Shown in pieces: positions 22,892 to 34,452 of a stretch of DNA of 64,000 nucleotides. The position numbers were made by a program, and so were the translations under genes. The notes under the pieces are model-generated. The model was given only the letters and a program-made list of their open reading frames with translations. It ran no database searches and was not told the DNA's origin. Positions within the stretch are counted from its first letter, which is position 1. Each line of letters opens with the position of its first letter. Location: positions 1-64,000 of the forward strand of contig JAJOHG010000058.1 in NCBI GenBank assembly GCA_021029095.1, given 5' to 3'. The DNA is from Phellopilus nigrolimitatus (Eukaryota; Basidiomycota; Agaricomycetes; Hymenochaetales; Hymenochaetaceae).

Positions 22892-23512
22892 TTAGAACAG
22901 GCCAGCAGCCGCGAGAACACCTACAAGGACAACCAGGCCGTCGTACATCACCACGCCGCCAACGGCCGCTCCCGAGCTGGAGGAAGAGGGTGCCGCCGAG
23001 GTTTGAGTGGGGCTCGAGAACGATGGACTCGCCGAGGACACAATGCGGGATGTGGATGTGTCCGTAAGTATGGAAGACGAAGAGCTGATTAAGGACGTTG
23101 ACGTCCCGGAGGAACTTGTGTCCGTTGCACTACTCGAGGTGACCGTAATGCTAGTTGCCGTGTCCGTGGCACTAGGCGTCGAGGTAGTATGACATCATCA
23201 GATTCGCGTCAGCTGTACGAATGGACGCAACCTACGTGTTTGAAGTCGTATCAGTAGACGTCGATTCTGTGACAGATGTTGCAGTGCTACTAGGCCTATA
23301 GTAAAGCACGCTCAGCCGGCTGGGCAAGTAGACGATCCAGGTCCCACTCACGAGGAAACTGTCGACAATGGAAGTGTGGTTGAGGGCAGTGTGGGCAGCG
23401 ATGTTTCCGACGGGATGATTGGCGAAACCGGTAGACTCGTTGAGGTTGTCGGTACTTGAGCGCCGGCAAGCACGGCGAGCGCACAAACGAACAAGATATT
23501 GTAGGGCAGCAT
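22892..23512 (-). CDS. Small Ser/Thr-rich, probably GPI-anchored surface protein
   Basis: Starts at ATG 23512 with a signal peptide (MLPYNILFVCALAVLAGAQ), then a Thr/Ser/Pro-rich region. Two introns are predicted: donor GTGAGTGGG with acceptor GGCCTAG, and donor GTAGGTTGC with acceptor CGCCTAG. The last exon is Ser/Thr-rich and ends GGVVMYDGLVVLVGVLAAAG plus LF and a stop at 22892-22894, a classic C-terminal GPI signal. It sits head-to-tail with the similar gene at 21743-22301, about 590 bp away, but the two do not align well outside their composition. Probable cell-wall mannoprotein-like surface component. Confidence 0.8.
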
Positions 23513-24323
23513 GGTGATGGTCTGTCGGAAAGGCGAACAAAGCCTTTCAAGACCTTTTTATGACGGTGGCGTGATGCATAGCAACGCTATAAGTGCTCCA
23601 TGTCCCGCACGCATGATACGCATCCGGACCTTTAGAACCGTCGTGGAGTCGTCTGGCCAAGTAGTTATTTAGTCAGCAATTACTACATTAGTAGTCCGAA
23701 AAAGGAAGGAATATTCCTTAATAAGGGCGAAGACTTCTGCATCGCCTTGACCGATGTTTGACAGAATGCGCTATGCGCACTGAGATCTCGGCTTTCTTAT
23801 CTCTCTAATTCAAGTTGGCTATGGTGATTGGACGCCGTAGCACCTGCCATTTCGATGCTCCAATTGATTTAGACGGTAACCGCAGTGTGATCTCTCATGT
23901 CTAGTTGCGATACAGGCTCACATATCAGCTTTGGAAAAAATCGACAGTATACTTCAATAGCTGACTGTCTCACGTAGTTTTCTCCAGCTGCACACACGCG
24001 AAGATCCTCAAATTGCAAGTTTCATCCTGGTATATCAATCAGCGATCAGTCAGCATCTGTTACCTGTAGGAGATGTTCTCAAGGTCCACGGTCCCTTGTA
24101 GACTCTATTATTCGGGAAAGGCGCTTCGCAGCGGGTTTGGCAGTTAGCCCACATCGGATGTTTCTTTCTTTCGGAACAGTGCGGTAACACTGCATTCACA
24201 CTGCTTTTGCCCACGGCTGGTATGAATGACCGAACTTGATTTTTCTCCCCTTCCCGCTATCGCCCCACAGTCTACGGTACTTGCTTTCTGTGCTCTGTGC
24301 AGTCCGTGGTACGACTTGGCAAT
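23513..24323. other. Intergenic, divergent promoters
   Basis: Between a minus-strand and a plus-strand gene. A TATA-like CATAAAAAG (minus) lies near 23555-23563. No gene seen. Confidence 0.55.
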
Positions 24324-26474
24324 ATGAGTTCAGGTCAGCCGAAGATCATCCGATCAGGTCGTGTGGAGGTGAAAGGCGTGGGCCCGCTTCATTTCCGGTT
24401 CACGCGACTTTGGCTATGTCTGTCCGAGAGAGATCTACACTTTATAAAGATTCCGTGAGTGCTCGAATCGGATGCTAGCAATTAGCGAATCTTTACTCTG
24501 ACACGCCTCCTACGAAACTCAGACATCCACTTTGTCCAAACCCAGCTTTTCAATTCCTTGTGAATCAATCAAATCTTGTGTTCACGACGACATTAGGCCC
24601 AACTGCATTCGGCTTGATGCCCTGGGCTCAAGAAAGATACTCATATGCTTTAAAACCTACCATGAACTCAAACTCTGGAGAAACGATCTCGACCTCTGTT
24701 TACACCCTGTTCTGCTCATTGGAGAACATGATGACAAGCTGGGGTTGGGCGCAGATGTAGCAAGGGAGCACTGCAAATTGTCAGGTTCAAAAGCACTGCA
24801 GGATACATCGACAGTCTCTTCGTCTATCAGCCTCTCCGAGCAACTTGCCAGACATACGTCAGAAGAATTTGCAGCGACTGACGTTTCTACCCTCTTTGAT
24901 TCTTCGTCGCATGAAACGTCGTCCTATCAGCAATCCATTTTTTCTGGCACGACACTTTACACCGAACGACATTCGTCTTGGGACTCGTCGACGCCTTGGA
25001 TTTCCGACAACGAGTGGAAAGATCTATCCGAAATTTTATCGACATTAGATAATAACGAAGCTTCCAAGCCCGAAGTTGCAGACGATCGACCCAGCTCCCC
25101 GATCGATCCCGAGCTTGTATTCGAGTCAGGAAGTGCCCATCTTTCAGTCTCAGAATACCCAGCTTCGCGAGAAGTTAGCCTTGACTTAGCAGACCTTACT
25201 GGACAGATAGCCAAACTCGACACATATCCCGTTGCAGTTGGTGGCTTCGCGGATGTTTGGCGCGGCGAATGGGACACCCCGGATGGTTTCAAACTTGTGA
25301 GTATCTGCCTGTCTAGTTTGCATTTCGTGTTATTCATCATCGACTGAAAGGTTGCTATGAAAGTCATACGATGCTTCTCTCTAGACGTCAAAACGAACAG
25401 TAAAATCCAAAGGGTAAAGTAGTTCAGATTTCATACTTGAATTCTCCTTACAGAACAGTTTATAGCGACTGCAACAGGAGTTGGATATCTGGAAGCGACT
25501 TCGCCATCACCATGTAATTCCATTGTTCGGTATCATTCATGGCTTGGGCCGATACGCGTCGATGGTTTCTCCGTGGATGCACAAGGGCAACGCGTCCAAT
25601 TATTTTGTAGAGCAGGATGTACAAAGGTCGTTGACGGCGAGGCTAAAGCTCGTATGTCCGTCTTTAGCTCCTCATGAGTTAAGATGTTCACTTATTCTCC
25701 AATGAGTTGTATGAAGTTGCATCTGGCCTCGAATACTGTATGAACTTTTGACGAGTCATATCATTAGTTCTGACTGCTCTTTTCCCCCCGACAGTGCACT
25801 GTTTTTCCCCACCCGTGATCCACGGAGATCTGAAAGCTGTGTGTAACCCGTTCATCCATCTATATACTAGTGGTCACTTATACGAAATGTACACGCAACA
25901 GTCTAATATTCTCGTTTCCGACAACGGCGAAGCGTTGCTCTCGGACTTCGGTATCTCCGCCGTCTTTGAGGAGGCGACTGGCTCCGCATGCCTTGTGTCG
26001 TCTTCCTTTGCCGGGTCGGTGCGTTGGATGGCGTTCGAGCTTTTTAGAATCGATATTCAAGGAGAAGATGGCGATGAACCTCAGGAGATTCCTCAGCTGA
26101 CGACGTACTCAGACATATGGTCGTACGGAAGTACTGCTCTCGAGGTGAATGACCACTCTTCCTCAGACGTAAATCGAGAGAGCAAACCATTTCTCTGATT
26201 ATTCATCTGTTGGCAGGTCCTAAGTGGCAAGCTCCCGTACCATCATCGAAAGAACGACGTGCAAGTGCTCCACGAGATTATGCGTGGACTGAAGCCTAGC
26301 CGAGAGATAAGCATCTCGACAGACATTTGGGCGTTTTTGCAGACATGCTGGAGGGACGAGCCAAAGAGTCGGCCCCCTATATCACGAGTTAAGGAAACAA
26401 TGGGAAGGATATATAGGGAGAACCGGAGAATGGGTGTCATTTTTGAGGAGGGACATTTGTATCAAGAAAAGTAA
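24324..26474 (+). CDS. PH domain plus TKL-like protein kinase
   Basis: Exon 1 (24324-24454) encodes SGRVEVKGVGPLHFRFTRLW and LCLSERDLHFIKIP. With exon 2 taken from 24546 the frame continues FSIPCESIKSCVHDDIRPNC and ILICFKTYHELKLWRNDL, which together look like a PH domain including the C-terminal Trp helix. A Ser-rich linker of about 150 residues follows. The kinase domain has the glycine loop VAVGGFADVWRGEW, the lysine in VAMKVI (exon at 25351-25413), LQQELDIWKRLRHHHVIPLF, the catalytic loop VIHGDLKA joined by splicing to SNILVS, DFG in LLSDFGISAV, a SVRWMAFEL segment and a C-lobe ending GHLYQEK. The loop has HGD rather than HRD, common in fungal TKL-like kinases. The PH domain suggests recruitment to membrane phosphoinositides (inference). 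Confidence 0.82.
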
Positions 26475-27173
26475 CCGATGTCCGCGCCGTCTCCCTACCG
26501 CCCCGCGTCTTCTTCCCCGCCGTCACTGCCTAGTATTCTCGCGCTCAACCGCACGACGTCGCAGCGGCTGCCCGAGTCATCCTCCTTACCCGGCGGCCGC
26601 CGCCGCCGCGTCTTCACCTCCTCACGCCACAGCGACAGCGGGGAATGCAGGGCTCTGTAGCGTCACATCGCCACCTCCATCCTCCTTCTGGTGCGTGAGT
26701 TTCGCGGACTCCAGGCACGCCTTCTGCGCCATCTCAAATGCCGAGCATCTGCCTTGCATTTAACTTCTCATTTGCCAGTTCTTTTCTTTCCTCCGTCATG
26801 TACACCTATACTTGTTGGTGTCTTATCAGCATTCTCCTCAAGCACATCGCGCGCCGCCCGTGTCATTTCTTTATATTTCATATCATATTCGTATGTATGG
26901 AAACTGCCAATACCTGATGGACAGAACGCGCGTTTCATTGATGAAAGTGCGGTATACTCACTCTTTGATCATTTTAACATCCAGTATACTTGATTAAGAC
27001 CCGTGAATCGCTAAACGTTTCCTCTCTTCCATCAATTCCTTTAATTTTGTCCAATAAGAACCTCCATAACCTCCGTATCGAAATACTTGTACATAGAATT
27101 CGGAAGCAAATGAGACCGTATCGTCGACCGGCCGAGTCAAATAAACTTATAAGGGCATTCAACTCAGCCCCAT
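26475..27173. other. Intergenic; short ORF directly after the kinase
   Basis: An ATG four bases after the kinase stop opens a 60-codon Ser/Pro/Arg-rich frame (26478-26660); nothing supports it as a gene. Around 27009-27075 a stretch (tcaattcctttaattttgtcc and on to cctccata) resembles 36670-36712, a possible old dispersed repeat. Confidence 0.45.
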
Positions 27174-28840
27174 TTATTTCTTTTCCTTCGCAGCGTATCT
27201 CATCAGGGCTTTTAGAACGATTCTCCTTGTCTGGTTTGTAAGTTTTTGTTCAGTGTGCTTTCGGAGGAGAAATAAAGACAATGCCGCACCTGCTCGAGAC
27301 TAACGTCCTGTTCACCGAACTCAATTTTCTGAGTGTACGTGGCAGCTATCGGAATCGCTCCGCGTTCTGGACGCACCCATTCCTGCTTTGTAGGGGAAGA
27401 GGGTATCGCGTCTTCAGCCGCAGGAGCACTCATTACTTCCTTGAGAATATCCGCTGCTGAGTGTGTTTCCGGTATATGCATCGTGCCAATGGGAGTAGCG
27501 CTTTCGGATTTGACTTCATCAGTCTCCAATGTAATATTCGTATCGGGTTGTGGGGGTGTGTCCGTAAGATCTCCTGAAGCTTTATATCTTTTGTGAGACA
27601 TGGACGAACCGCGGGTATATCTGATGAAAATGAAGGCGAAAAAGCCTGTGAGAACGCACTTTTCGACCCAGATGCAACATCTTCTCCTGAAACAGAAATT
27701 GCTTGCAGTTGCTTGCCGGAGGCGGGCGAAGGGGATTTCGCAGTTTTTCGGCCGTGGCCCCAGAGCCAGTCCGCCACCTTTCCGGCGGCCTTGTTAACTA
27801 AAATCCACAGCCATCGCACAACCATAAGCTGCATGAAAGCTCGGAATCTGGACTGACCCTCGTCCATGTCCACGTTGACGTCCAAATCATGCATTCTGGC
27901 AGCAATGTCAGGGGCTATGGATACATTACCGATTGGAGAATTTGCTTTGACGCCGATGGAAAGTTCTAGCGCAAGGGACGCTGGAACGGCCAATTTTAGT
28001 CCCTTGGCCTCCCTTTGATCACGAGCATCGGAGAAGAGGTCTTGTACTTCGAGAGCGATGTCCTGAGTAGAGAAACTGCGTGACGTTATGCGATTGGAGA
28101 TGACTCGATTTTGCTCGATTGACGATGCTCGTACCTTCTCACTTTCTAGTAGATGGAGAAGTCATTGGATCAGTAGGTATCAGATGAAGATGAAATTCGT
28201 CATTACTCACTAGAAATATATTTTGGTTGGCAAATAGTTGCAACACAAGGAGACCATTATCATCTAGAAACGTAGGTATCACTAATGAGGAAATACAGAC
28301 GAATAGGGGCCTACTTACCGAGGCGTCGCGACTCCCTGTGTACAAACAGAACGGCAATCTTGTCCGCGCTCGGCCTCCAATCGAGCCTCTGAGCAGCATC
28401 CAAGGCAAATTCTAGCGCGTCATTACTTCCTCGACTATCTGTAGCATTCTGAGAACCCTGAAGCGAGTGCAGATTCTGGATCATCAGCTCCATTTCCGAC
28501 GTGAAAGGAAAGTTTTCAGTCAATGGTGAACCATCATTCTTTGGCTCGTCGTGGTACGCAATCAGGCCGACCCGTAGATTTCCAGGGTGCTGTGGGAGAT
28601 GAAAGACATGGCGGCAGATATCCTCAATGGTCTTCACAGAGTTCAATAAAAAATCATCCTGTTTCTCTGAGGTGTCTTGAATGAAAAGAAGATCGCTGTA
28701 TGTACAAAATTTATCAAAGACTGCTCGATGAAAGAGAAAGGAAAGTCCACATACACAGTTCTCGATGGAACTTTGGATTGCATGGTACGCGAGATCGCTA
28801 AATCACTAGGTCCACGTCGACGTTGTGAAAACAAAGGCAT
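27174..28840 (-). CDS. VWA-type protein with degenerate metal site and putative membrane helix
   Basis: Starts MPLFSQRRRG at ATG 28840. A phase-2 intron leads to VDLLFIQDTSEKQDDF, the first strand and loop of a von Willebrand factor A fold. It continues with LRVGLIAYHDEP and ALDAAQRLDWRPSADKIAVL, then DDNGLLVLQLFANQNIF. The MIDAS position reads DTSEK rather than the DxSxS-type seen in active metal sites. Later exons encode ALEVQDLFSDARDQREAKG, a possible transmembrane stretch (MQLMVVRWLWILVNKAAG) and a Ser/Pro-rich acidic tail. The last exon probably reads TRRIVLKALMRYAAKEKK with a stop at 27174. One junction near 27600 is uncertain. It is related to the VWA gene at 30242-31873 but has a different C-terminus. 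Ligand unknown. Confidence 0.7.
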
Positions 28841-30241
28841 GGTCAAAGGAAATGAGGGGGGAGATCGAATATGAAGAAAAAAAAACAGCTATAGGGGTCT
28901 GCCAGTCCCGAGGGATGGAAGATTAGAGGAAAGTGATGGAACAATTTGAGACATTGAATACGGAGCCAGCGCTCAAATTTGAAAATTTCCAGACAACCAA
29001 AAGAGGGAGAGAAGGAGGCGATTGGAGTTAGATATCAGCGTCTTTTTGCTCCTGGGTATTACATGCATGGAAGAGCACAATTTCGGAATCCGCTGATATT
29101 GTTGATACGATTGTGCGGACAGAAGGCCAAGCTTCCAGTCCGGCGTCTGTCGAGTGTGAAGAGAATTTGTAAGCGCCTATTGAAGTAAATGAAATCCAAG
29201 CGTCGAAGTCAACAAATCTCCAATGTCAGCACCCGCACTTACCGGTTTACCTTACTTACTGAGTTGCAATGACTTAGTTTAATGAACAAGAAGTCGAGCT
29301 TCTTAGATGTTCCCGGGACGCCGGACATCGATACTGATAAGTGGAGGGCGGCCACATACTACCACGGCTATTCGAGTTCTGATCTTGTCATTGACATTGC
29401 GATACTGATTCAACAAACGCCGAATTGGCTCGAGTCTTCGGAAATAGTATGAAATCGATACTTGCGTTTCAAACAAGCGAAATCCCAGAGAATCGAAAAG
29501 GGCCGAGCAGATGACAGTGACCAAGAAGACTTCTTTTGGAGAACTGAGACACAAAATGCCCTGGACAGGAGAAGAAGCTTTCTTATTAGATTCAAGAAAC
29601 AACGCATTGCAAAGTATTTCAACGGCGAAACGATTTTGCTGACTGATGAAGTTTAAGGTAAAGCTCCGTGGGGACGGAAGCCTATCCATACAGAAGCCAG
29701 TAAGCAGCTCATTGACTGAGAAAAACAACTCGAGCAAGAGTCGTCCGGATTGACCAGATTTGCTGGAAGACGGCTAAGACAGCCGGGCTCGTCCTTTGGT
29801 CCTCGAACCTTGCAGAAACAGAAGCAGCTGATGCATGGAAAAAGCACTAGGCGCTGAGAAAGGATGAGATGTATGATAACCTCATCGGATCATGAGGAAA
29901 TGCGGAAGAAGTACAGAGTAATGTCAAACTTCCATACAAGCGCCTATTGAGATCTTGTTAGCATTCTGTCAGAGCTAGAATGTGACCGAGGACTTCGCTT
30001 TCAATGATACGACACTCGTTTAGTCAATGCCAGATAGGTCAGTATTGACACGAGCCATCATGTATGCCGCACTTCAATGTGGGAGAAAATTACAACAGGG
30101 CATGGTGCTTTGTTTCTTCAAGAGCTTGATCGCGGCGTTCAATTTTGTTGCGCAGTCAGCCCGACGGGCCGTCAATTTTTTCGCGACTTGTCTTCACTTC
30201 AAACACGCATGAGTACATAAAACCTTACAAAATAGAGCATA
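28841..30241. other. Intergenic; no supported gene
   Basis: A 144-codon minus-strand frame at 29303-29737 has no recognisable domain. The motif aagcgcctattga occurs at about 29171 and 29939, hinting at an old duplication. Confidence 0.4.
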
Positions 30242-31873
30242 TCATGAGTTGGAGAAAATCTGATCCACGTCGAGATCCTGCTCAGCACTGAACGTTCGGC
30301 TGATAAACAGGAATATAAGTGTCAGCAAACAGGGCCATCCATCTAAGATATTTGCGCAGACGAACCTGAAATTCTTTGACGTCCGCTCGCATTCCAAAGT
30401 AAAATTGTACGGCGTGTTGATCTCGAACTCCAAGGGATACGTGAAATTGTAGTTAATTACTTTATCGACCAGTTTGCAGTCTTCAGAATCGAAAGACTTC
30501 ATAACAATGATTTTCGAGCCCGTGTTCTTAATGGTGATCTTCACTTTGAAAAACTCCCGCGTGGAGTTCGAAGTTATCGTTGTCGCCTTATATCCTGGTG
30601 TGAAGCGCGAACCAGGAACCTGAGCATCGTTGTCCATAGGTTCAGCAAGCAGTTATGTTGGAATTTAAGTCCACCAACCCGTTTGAGATTTCTCTTCGCC
30701 TCAGCGATAGTCTGAGACCTGATCCAGACATCGCAGTTGTGATCGGCCTGGGGCGAGTCTTTATAGATATTCCCGGCGTTGACTGTTGTGACCTTCTGTT
30801 GTGAGTCTAGCATCAACGCATGCAAGTCATTGATGACTTTGCCTATCGGCTCTTTCTTCACGAAGAAGCGCTGTGCGATCTCTTCCTGATATTGGCGGCT
30901 CAAAGCTTGCAATTCGATTCCCTCCAGCGCAGAGCCGATGATACATGCAGAAAGTAGCTTCGGGTCCGTCAGAGCATAAATAGCGCCGCTTGATACATTA
31001 TTAGACCTGAAAATGCAAGATTGGATTCGAGTCGCTTACGAAGTTATCTTCGCCATTGCTTTATAGAAGTCCGTGGCATACTGAAATATAAATAATTTAG
31101 TTTTGTGATACGTAAGACAGAGAAAAGTATCTCACTCTATACTTCTGGCTCAACGTTGGCTCGCATGCAAGAATAAACTAGAGATGCTCGTAATTACAAT
31201 ACCTTCCGTTCGACGGCCTAATAGCTTACTAGGGTAAAATCGTTCTGTACCATAACTCGCGCAATTTCAAGTGGATCGGGGTTTTCATAACCTATTCAAA
31301 ATCAGACCAAATATCGATAGATCTTAAGAAACCGAACTTGCCATCGGGGGCGCCGTTTGGAAACGAGTCTGCTGGCTCCCCGATGCCATGCGGCGGGGCA
31401 TCTGTGACGACGACGATCAGCTTTATCGCGTCCAGTCGCCAACCTTCCATGTTGAGCGCGTGATCGAGCGCGGCAGAGAAAGCTTCGGGTCCATCTCCAC
31501 CACCCTCGGCTTTGAGATCGGCAATATTGTCCTTCATGACATCAAGGTCATCGGTGAATTGGTACGGCTTAACGATATATGTCTGCTCTTCAGGAGGGTA
31601 ATCGCGGTAACCAAGCAGTCCAACTTTCAGGCCTCCGTCCTTCTGAAGCTTCCCGGAGGCTTGGAGGAGATGACAGATTTCGAGAATGCTATTCCTTGCA
31701 CTGTCGATGTATGGACCTTGGCTGCCTGTCGTGTCTTGCACAAACAAGAGGTCTCTGAGAAGACAATCATTATATGTACATTAGACCCGCGCTACAAGTT
31801 TGAGCAACACGTACAACATCGACTCTTCATACTGATTCTGATCATCATCGCCAGAGGGAACTTTCGCAGACAT
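30242..31873 (-). CDS. VWA-domain protein with C-terminal beta-type domain
   Basis: Starts at ATG 31873 (MSAKVPSGDDDQNQYEESM). A phase-2 intron joins DLLFVQDTTGSQ, a MIDAS-type motif (DxTGS), then LKVGLLGYRDYPPEEQTYIV, ALDHALNMEGWRLDAIKLIV and VVTDAPPHGIGEPADSFPNG. Further exons give YENPDPLEIARVMVQNDF, FILACEPTLSQKYR and LSRQYQEEIAQRFFVKKEP. The pattern resembles the VWA part of VWKA-type proteins, without a kinase domain here. The C-terminal domain reads FKVKITIKNTGSKIIVMKSF through LEFEINTPYNFTLECERTS. A phase-2 intron (donor GTTCGTC, acceptor TTATCAG) then adds SRTFSAEQDLDVDQIFSNS. This domain aligns without gaps to the two small proteins at 32750 and 34131. It is divergent from 32750. 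Confidence 0.78.
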
Positions 31874-32749
31874 ACTTGGATTTTGCCGATGGTAGCCAGC
31901 AAGTATCGCAATGTCAGTTTGGGTCAAGGAAGGGCTTATCAATTAAGTCTCGGACAGCACGACTCTGGGGATTATGGTATGCGAAATTCCATGGGAGTCT
32001 GACACGCACAGCGCCTGAGTACCCAAAATCCCAGGCTAACAAAAGACCCGAGCGCCTCAAGACTGATATCCATGACAAGGAAAGGGTCGTGCCAGGTACG
32101 AGTGAACGAGTGCAGCCGTGTCTTGGAACTCGAAGACAATTTGCGGCAACTTCCGTAGAGCCTGAAACAGACATCGTCGCCGCCAAACACCACTCACTGC
32201 AAACGCTGTCTTCTGGCCCGCCAACGTTGAACAGCATAGATGCAAGTATAAACCAAAACGTCTCTTACGGCCGCGTCTAGTTCCGGGTCTAACGCCGTAT
32301 TTCGTCCCTATTCAAGTCCTTGGAAGCCATGGTGTGAACATCGTCTCGTCGCTCGACATTCACTTTGCCTAACTTTGACTTTGCCCTCCTGAGTCTGTCG
32401 TTATCTTCATCTATGAAACTTTGTATAGCTGTTCCATGTCAAAAATAGACGCTGTCCGTATGAGCACCCAAACCAATCACGTTCTCGCGCCATCTTGCTT
32501 TGAGAGCGCCTTTCGCTCAGCTGATGAAGAGCTCAGCGTCTAAATTAATCTACTGGCGCGCAGTCTAACCATGTGCAACACCTTCGCAAATTTCTCCACG
32601 TACCAGGCCGATTTTATGTGGATCCGCACGAGAAGGAGACGTTGGATATCCGTTCTATAAAGTCTCCCCATATCTTGTACTTATATCCCAGCACTGCAGT
32701 TCCGAGCAACCAGCACTAGCATCAACTGCCCAGGTCACTTCCTATCCTC
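31874..32749. other. Shared upstream region of divergent genes
   Basis: Between the VWA gene and the small plus-strand gene. Plus-strand frames up to 32280 are shadows without domains. A TATA box at 32655-32662 serves the gene at 32750. Confidence 0.5.
32655..32662 (+). promoter_or_regulatory. TATA box of the small protein gene at 32750
   Basis: ctataaag about 95 bp before the ATG. The paralog at 34131 has ctataagg at about 34039, at nearly the same distance, so the promoters may share ancestry. Confidence 0.5.
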
Positions 32750-33049
32750 ATGGCCACCGTTAACGTCGACTTCTCCAACACCGGTAACGAGATTGCCACG
32801 ATCTCGTACACTGACGAGGTTGGCAACCCAATCGGACCAATCGTCATCCGCCCGAACCAAATCATCCGCCGACCTCTATCGATTAATTTCTCGTTCTTCT
32901 TCACCTTCACGCGCGGTCGAACCGATCAGTACGCTACGTGCGTATGATTTGTTCATCTACTTCTTTACCGCGGACTTCAATATAGTTGCTTTTCTAGCCA
33001 CAACTTTACAAAAAACCAAACCATTGATGTAAACAAGTACTTCGTTTGA
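32750..33049 (+). CDS. Small stand-alone beta-type protein, copy 1 (79 aa)
   Basis: Two exons, 32750-32937 and 32998-33049, phase-2 intron (donor GTGCGTATG, acceptor TTTCTAG). The protein begins ATVNVDFSNTGNEIATISYT after the Met, contains VIRPNQIIRRPLSINFSFFF and ends HNFTKNQTIDVNKYFV. No signal peptide and no membrane helix. It is paralogous to 34131-34452 (same length, same intron phase). It also aligns without gaps to the C-terminal domain of the VWA protein at 30242, including the pattern V-x5-NTG-x2-I, the INxxxxFT strand and the terminal DV-x3-F. No function is known. Alternating hydrophobic residues suggest a small beta-sandwich (inference). Confidence 0.85.
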
Positions 33050-34130
33050 CGAAATGATGGAGGTAGGGTTACCGTTTTACTAGTTTCGTTACGTCTTTAT
33101 TGATTTTCCATTGCCTGGCTGAGTAGGAATGCCCTTGTGCTTATGGCGATAACAAACTGGATGTTCTGCGATCTTGAAGACCTCGGGATGCGTTCTATCA
33201 TTGTAACAATTTGAATGAATATTTCTGGATCCAGTGTCGTTGTGTGAGCTTGATATATCGTACATATGGCCTCGGATAAACCGTACCAAGATTCCGGCGT
33301 ATTCTGCTTGCTGCTGGAAGTCTGAAGGAAAGACACGACAACGGCGCCACGCAAGCTCCAGCTTACATGCAAGCCGCTCTTCTGCTTACCCTACGTAGCT
33401 CTTGTTATACACTCGCTCACGATACTTGCTAGACGCCCGGATTCCAAACAATTTGGTCTGTTCAGCTTTTTAATGGTAGCTTCGACGGAAATAAAGGCGG
33501 GATCCCACTGTGTTCTATACCCCGGTGTGCATGCTTTTCAGAGAAAACATATCAGTCCGGTTTTCTCATATTAGCAGTGCCCCCCTACACATTATTTATG
33601 ACTTCGAGCGTCTTACTTAATGGCTTCACTTCCTCAAAGTGAGTATGACCCAAGTTTATATTTTTCATTCAGGCTCACATTTCAAATCGACAGGAATCAG
33701 GAGAATTATATAAATTTGCTACTCGTACGTCGAAATTGATGTCTACTTCAAGGGGATCCTGTGCATCCTGCTCGAAATGACAAGTTCTCCGAGACCCAAG
33801 GAACTCACCAGACGTACCCCCAAACTAGCAACTGTCTGGTCTCTCTCAGCGTACTTCTATCTCCCGAGATTTCGCAGAGCTTGTCGATATTAGAACAAGA
33901 ACTCTTCGGTCTATCCCCAATTCATTCATCATACTTTCTCTCCATTAGTGGAATGCTCGATGCATCGATACAGCAGGATCTCTTTGTCTCCTGTCAGATA
34001 GTGCAAGAAGACGTCATCGCTAGGCGCCCGACGTTCAAGCTATAAGGACTTGCCATGCCTCCGTTCTCATCCATCTCCAAACATACGCCTCATCGCATCC
34101 TCTCCAAGTGCCTTTCGACTTTCGCCCGTC
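33050..34130. other. Spacer between the two small paralogs
   Basis: Minus-strand frames near 33097-33372 and plus-strand frame 33761-34045 have no recognisable domain. The spacer may contain relics from the duplication; none could be identified. A TATA-like ctataagg lies at about 34039. Confidence 0.4.
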
Positions 34131-34452
34131 ATGTCCGTCAATGTCGACTTCGTCAACACAGGCTCTGAGATAGCCACCATCTCGTTCACCGACCAAGTGG
34201 GGAACCCGATAGGACCGCTTGTTCTCCGCCCAAACCAAATCATCCGTCGCCCCTTCTCAATCAACTTCCCGTTCTTCTTCACGTACACGCGAGGCCGTGT
34301 CGACCAAACCGCCTCGTGCGTCCTCTCAATTCCTCACTCTTATATATTTCTCGTCAATTTTGTGTCTCGGAACTCTAACACGGCGATCAAAATATGTCAG
34401 GCAAGCCTTCACAAGGAACGAGACGATCGATGTCAACAAATATTTTGTCTGA
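34131..34452 (+). CDS. Small stand-alone beta-type protein, copy 2 (78 aa)
   Basis: Two exons, 34131-34315 and 34401-34452, phase-2 intron (donor GTGCGTCC, acceptor ATGTCAG). It reads MSVNVDFVNTGSEIATISFT, then VLRPNQIIRRPFSINFPFFF and ends AFTRNETIDVNKYFV. It is very similar to the copy at 32750, with the same exon 2 length (52 nt). The high protein similarity with diverged introns (60 and 85 nt) fits duplication followed by purifying selection on the protein. Confidence 0.85.

Noticed and set aside
34131..34452. Small paralogs as possible pore-forming (aegerolysin-like) proteins
   Set aside because: Only a loose resemblance in the NTG-type turn; the length is half that of aegerolysins and the alignment to the VWA C-terminus is far better.
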